A stretch of 64,000 bases of DNA from JANQIO01 sp965229625. GTDB taxonomy: Bacteria; Pseudomonadota; Gammaproteobacteria; Pseudomonadales; Halieaceae. The stretch covers positions 806,001-870,000 of the forward strand of contig CBDDJJ010000001.1 of NCBI GenBank assembly GCA_965229625.1. The letters are read 5' to 3'. Below are positions 61,701 through 64,000 of the stretch, piece after piece. The notes beneath the pieces are model-generated. The model saw only the letters and a list, made by a program, of their open reading frames with translations, did not search any database and was not told the DNA's origin. The position numbers and the translations under genes are program-made. The number at the start of each line of letters is the position of its first letter. Position 1 is the first letter of the stretch.

Positions 61701-62834
61701 CTGGTGGAGTTTGGCAAGCTGCTGGCCCAGCAGCATGATCGCAAGGTCTCCTCCGCCCGTCTCGAAAGTGACCGCTTTGCGGTGCTGCTGCTCGACCGAA
61801 CCATTGAGCAGTCCATCGCCCACGCCGAGGGCATTCGCGGGGATATCGAGAGCAGCCCGGTAGACATCAACGGCGAGAAGATTTCCTTCACGGTGTCGAT
61901 CGGCGTCGCATCGATCCTGGACCATAGCGATTCGGTGGAGAAAGTGCTGGACAATGCACAGAGGGTTGCGTCGCAGGCCAAGCAGGAGGGCGGCAACCGG
62001 GTGGTCCAGTTCAACGAGGACAAGGCCCGCGTCGAGGCCTACAAGTCCGAGGAAGCGGAGGCGATCAAACAGATCGAGCACACCCTCGACACCAAAAACT
62101 TCGTGCTGCAGGCCCAGCCCATTGCCCGCACCGACCTGGTAGATGGCAAGCTCGAAGTCGAGCACTACGAGATTCTCATGGCCATCGCCGATGACAACGG
62201 CAGGCTCAGCTCACCACAGGACTTTATCAAGAGCGCGGAGCAGTTTGGTTACATGGTCCAGGTTGACCAGTGGGTGGTCAGGCAGGTGTTCAGCTGGATC
62301 AGCCAGATGATGGACGAAGAAAAGGACGTGCCCAACCTTGCCATTAACCTGTCTGGCAACAGCGTGACCGATGACGGCTTTATGGAGTTCCTGTTCGAGG
62401 CCATCTCCGAGTATGGCGTTGGCACCAGCAAGATCTGCTTCGAGATCACCGAGACGGGCACTATCAACAACATGGTGAAGGCCACCGACTTCGTCAACGA
62501 GTTCAAGAATATTGGCTGCAAGTTCTCTATCGACGATTTCGGCACCGGCCTCGCTTCGCATTCCTACCTGCGCGACCTGCCCGTGGATTATGTAAAGATC
62601 GACGGCACCTTTATCAAGCACATCAATGAGAATTCCAAGGATTTCGCCATGGCGAAGTCCATCAACGACCTCTCCCACTTCCTGGGTATGGAGACCATTG
62701 CCGAGTTCGCGGAAAACGACGATGTCATCGCCAAGCTGCGGGAAATCGGCTGCGACTATATCCAGGGCTGGGGTGTGGGACGCCCGGCCCCGCTGACCAG
62801 CCTCACCGACAAGCTGGAGATGATGGAAAAGTAA
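58770..62834 (+). CDS. DUF1631 - degenerate GGDEF - EAL cyclic-di-GMP-type protein
   Basis: 1354 residues from the ATG at 58770, with AAAGG seven bases upstream. N-terminal PilZ-like segment (about 5-110) and a long DUF1631 region up to about 880, interrupted by an Ala/Gly/Pro-rich linker near 380-450; a GGDEF-fold domain (about 925-1085) has LESDR at 998-1002 in place of GGDEF, so no cyclase activity is expected; an EAL domain (1090-1354) has EIL at 1134-1136, NLSGN, FEITETG, DDFGTG, VKIDG, IAEFAE and YIQGW. Most phosphodiesterase residues are kept, so it may hydrolyse or merely bind c-di-GMP. No membrane segment. It is followed after three bases by a LuxR-type gene. Confidence 0.85.
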   Translation: MSQAEVLPVAHPAELHLEGGASYAGQVSELLDHGLLISGVHRSGAEKTEALKMPVGARATLAFRKVYDDDGTLLELPVTITLVHGRSLNLDIRSNDTELVGRIRRLLIPADSIRSSGDASANLADFRERALSQADRLIDPFIMDAADRMMDLASQHGNRDRQDALFEAMNILRRDHQEMREIFGKEMSRFFDEPLRPANESSDDLDSVDADDLGLVDIQDFEDSLTIDRIVREAQRKMGLTMEALTIRFAELCGTEPMETRLPVHVAQFCSAFREAVIGGGVNTVVVSDLYKFFDSEIVKNLNSYYKSLNTFLRDRGVQPDLDEDLDKHGSLFERLQKQRAKSAPRPKPAPAPAPDLPSEEEAADLLADAQDAGLASGSPAATPGAAARAGSAGAQPGATAGAAAPGAAAPGTGAPGGAPAAAPAGDAGLAAPPPGPVGGAASRHFDAPTLYRSVIDALNFRRAAPVESGGTLAGAAGTGTGTGGPPATSDALATVLSQLQSNEQVRSELREQRSVRQYLADRQADMPGLEGTDGFEADSVNQLDLVDNLFSDISVEVDVEPELRPIVGDLQIPLAKLALLEPQFFADQAHPARGVIDKVTQLANSSNYPNRALETKVSGIIDNIVKNYETDSQVFASALDELDGLSAQQKKALERNVERVVKTQDGQEKLRKAEKAVEKVLRSRIRQPQAPRPLVDLVDKGWRDLLKLTYVKQGPNSRAWKDYVKTLDLLSLWLMQKKQGEAEDEQVQVERALEAEPLLDMVSQQISEALPTHMEHEPVLDNLREVLAGRAELEYVDVQPPEESEERDSEEIRKKVDTLPRLRRWVRRVEDLERGAWLTYRDKQGAKRRMQLAWINEDGDRFIFVNERGQKVADVTGVELARQLSKGVKPPTPSEELPLVDQSMYKTLEHVQRSLSFEKNHDSLTRLINRDTFMEQLEQALEHARAKHSNHALLYIDIDKFGLVNQVYDETTGDQILVEFGKLLAQQHDRKVSSARLESDRFAVLLLDRTIEQSIAHAEGIRGDIESSPVDINGEKISFTVSIGVASILDHSDSVEKVLDNAQRVASQAKQEGGNRVVQFNEDKARVEAYKSEEAEAIKQIEHTLDTKNFVLQAQPIARTDLVDGKLEVEHYEILMAIADDNGRLSSPQDFIKSAEQFGYMVQVDQWVVRQVFSWISQMMDEEKDVPNLAINLSGNSVTDDGFMEFLFEAISEYGVGTSKICFEITETGTINNMVKATDFVNEFKNIGCKFSIDDFGTGLASHSYLRDLPVDYVKIDGTFIKHINENSKDFAMAKSINDLSHFLGMETIAEFAENDDVIAKLREIGCDYIQGWGVGRPAPLTSLTDKLEMMEK

Positions 62835-62837
62835 GCA

Positions 62838-64000
62838 ATGGGTCCCACACCGCCCGCCACCGCGGACCCTACGGCACCTGACTTCGAAGCGCTGCTGGCA
62901 CTCATTTACGAAGGCCCCCTGCAGGAAAAGCCCTGGCGCAGTTTCCTGCCGGCGCTGCGGCGCGCGTTGGATGCGCAGGTGGTGTCCCTGGTACTGCGCC
63001 CTCCCGCCGCCGGTGACCGCGGCGTGATTCTCAACTGCCAGCGCAGCGAGAGCGGTGAAGATGACCTCGCCGACCCCAGCGACTGGGAAGCGATGACTTA
63101 CCAGGAGCAATTCTTCGCCATCGATCCGTTTGTCAACCTGCCGCCCGGCAAGGTCGTCACCCAGCGGGAACTGATTCCCGACGAAGAGCTGCTGGTCTCC
63201 GACTACTACCTGAACTACCTGAAGCCAATCGGCCTGTTCCACATTCTCGGTGTCGATACTGTGGAACCAGATGGCATGCAGGCGCGGCTGCGTATAGCGA
63301 GACGCCCGCAGGAGCCCGCCTTTGAAGACGCACACAAGCAGTTCTGCGAGCGACTGCTGCCGCACCTGCGGCGCGCCATCCAGATACACGCCCGGCTCAG
63401 TCGAACCGAATCAGAGCGCGACCTGTATGCCGATGCCGTGGACCAGCTGTCGGTAGCAACCCTGGTGCTGGATGAACGCGGCCGCGTGCTGAACACCAAT
63501 GCGGTGGCAGCGGCGCTGCTGGAAGGCGAAGACGGACTGAGCCTGACGGGGCAGCGACTGCATATACAGGACCGCGCGGCCGATGCCCAGCTCCAGGCAA
63601 TGATTGACACAGCCATTGCCGCCCAGCGTGCCGGAACCACCGGGATGGCGCGGGCGCTGCGGGTGCCGCGCCCCAGCGGCCGGCAGGACTATGGGCTGGT
63701 ACTGCGACCGGTGCCACTGGCGGAGTGGGCCGAAGGCCAGTCCAGCCCCAGCGTGGCGGTGTTTATCAGTGATCCGGCACTGGTCGAGGGCGCCGGTATA
63801 CAGCCCAGCGAAACCTCGCGCCAACTACTGCAGGAACTGTTTCAACTGACACCCGCGGAGGCCTCGCTGGCCCTGCGACTGGCCCAGGGCCTGAGCCTGG
63901 CTGATGTGTCTACACAGCAGAACATTTCCCAGCATACGGCCCGCGCCCAGCTGAAGTCGATCTTCGCCAAAACCGGGGCCACCCGCCAGGCCGAGCTGGT
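62838..64000 (+). CDS. LuxR-type transcriptional regulator, C-terminus cut by the window end
   Basis: Open from the ATG at 62838 to the right edge (387 codons seen). An N-terminal sensing region of PAS/GAF-like character (for example FHILGVDTVEPDGMQ and VATLVLDERGRVLNTNAVAAALL, a PAS-type core) leads to a C-terminal helix-turn-helix (LFQLTPAEASLALRLAQGLSLADVS, then NISQHTARAQLKSIFAKTGATRQAELV) typical of LuxR/GerE regulators. It lies three bases after the DUF1631 gene, so the two are likely one transcript. Ligand and targets unknown. Confidence 0.82.
   Translation, partial: MGPTPPATADPTAPDFEALLALIYEGPLQEKPWRSFLPALRRALDAQVVSLVLRPPAAGDRGVILNCQRSESGEDDLADPSDWEAMTYQEQFFAIDPFVNLPPGKVVTQRELIPDEELLVSDYYLNYLKPIGLFHILGVDTVEPDGMQARLRIARRPQEPAFEDAHKQFCERLLPHLRRAIQIHARLSRTESERDLYADAVDQLSVATLVLDERGRVLNTNAVAAALLEGEDGLSLTGQRLHIQDRAADAQLQAMIDTAIAAQRAGTTGMARALRVPRPSGRQDYGLVLRPVPLAEWAEGQSSPSVAVFISDPALVEGAGIQPSETSRQLLQELFQLTPAEASLALRLAQGLSLADVSTQQNISQHTARAQLKSIFAKTGATRQAEL

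Noticed and set aside
58770..62834. Active diguanylate cyclase
   Set aside because: The signature is LESDR in place of GGDEF, lacking the glycines and acidic residue needed for catalysis.

Overview
The window is chromosomal DNA of a GC-rich, aerobic, Gram-negative gammaproteobacterium. Gene order over long stretches matches Pseudomonas-type chromosomes: hom/thrC-dsbC-xerD-rplS-trmD-rimM-rpsP-ffh-ypjD-yfjD, and rpoE-rseA-rseB-rseC-mucD-lepA-lepB-rnc-era-recO. A complete coenzyme F420 operon, a TonB receptor and long Ala/Lys-rich and Ala/Glu-rich proteins make a marine lineage such as Halieaceae/Cellvibrionales my best guess. That placement is inference; no rRNA gene is present to confirm it.

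Layout. 1-8072: partial metal permease, recJ, thrC, hom, alaC, dsbC and xerD, all on the minus strand. 8130-12445: the rplS-trmD-rimM-rpsP and ffh translation/secretion genes, with three copies of an unusual palindromic element in the gaps. 12551-14700: ypjD and yfjD on the plus strand. 14728-18863: gamma-carbonic anhydrase, Nudix hydrolase, a NIF3-like protein, the queuosine genes tgt and queA, and an acidic repeat protein. 19037-23000 is the most accessory-looking part: tRNA-Leu(CAA) followed by tandem copies of its own 3' end, a lipoprotein cytochrome c, a decayed tRNA-Leu copy, an EEP-family nuclease, a Sel1-repeat protein and a DUF3313 lipoprotein. 23034-30926: TonB receptor, trpS, a putative tRNA-queuosine mannosyltransferase, apeB, a beta-hydroxyacid dehydrogenase, uppP and tsaB. 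30995-37237: mobA, a histone-H1-like protein, adk, mazG, relA and cysM. 37373-47873: recO, era, rnc, a DUF4845 protein, lepB, lepA, mucD and the sigma-E regulon core. 48065-51228: nadB, a YgfX-like protein, sdhE and ygfZ. 51225-57591: ung and the F420 operon (npdG-cofE-cofD-cofC-fbiC). 57771-64000: an SDR, a large DUF1631/degenerate GGDEF/EAL protein and a LuxR-type regulator cut by the window end.

How the genes connect. hom and thrC make threonine. tgt, queA and the DUF3524 glycosyltransferase make and probably decorate queuosine in tRNA. rpoE, rseA, rseB, rseC and mucD form the envelope-stress circuit, with a near-consensus sigma-E promoter just in front of rpoE and a weaker candidate in front of dsbC. 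The five F420 genes give the cofactor plus an F420:NADP oxidoreductase, read from one good sigma-70-type promoter. The most unusual observation is the anti-sigma factor RseA, which carries three tandem copies of the sigma-binding domain where one is usual. Next come the palindromic elements whose outer arms differ between copies yet still pair, and the tRNA-Leu-associated repeats.
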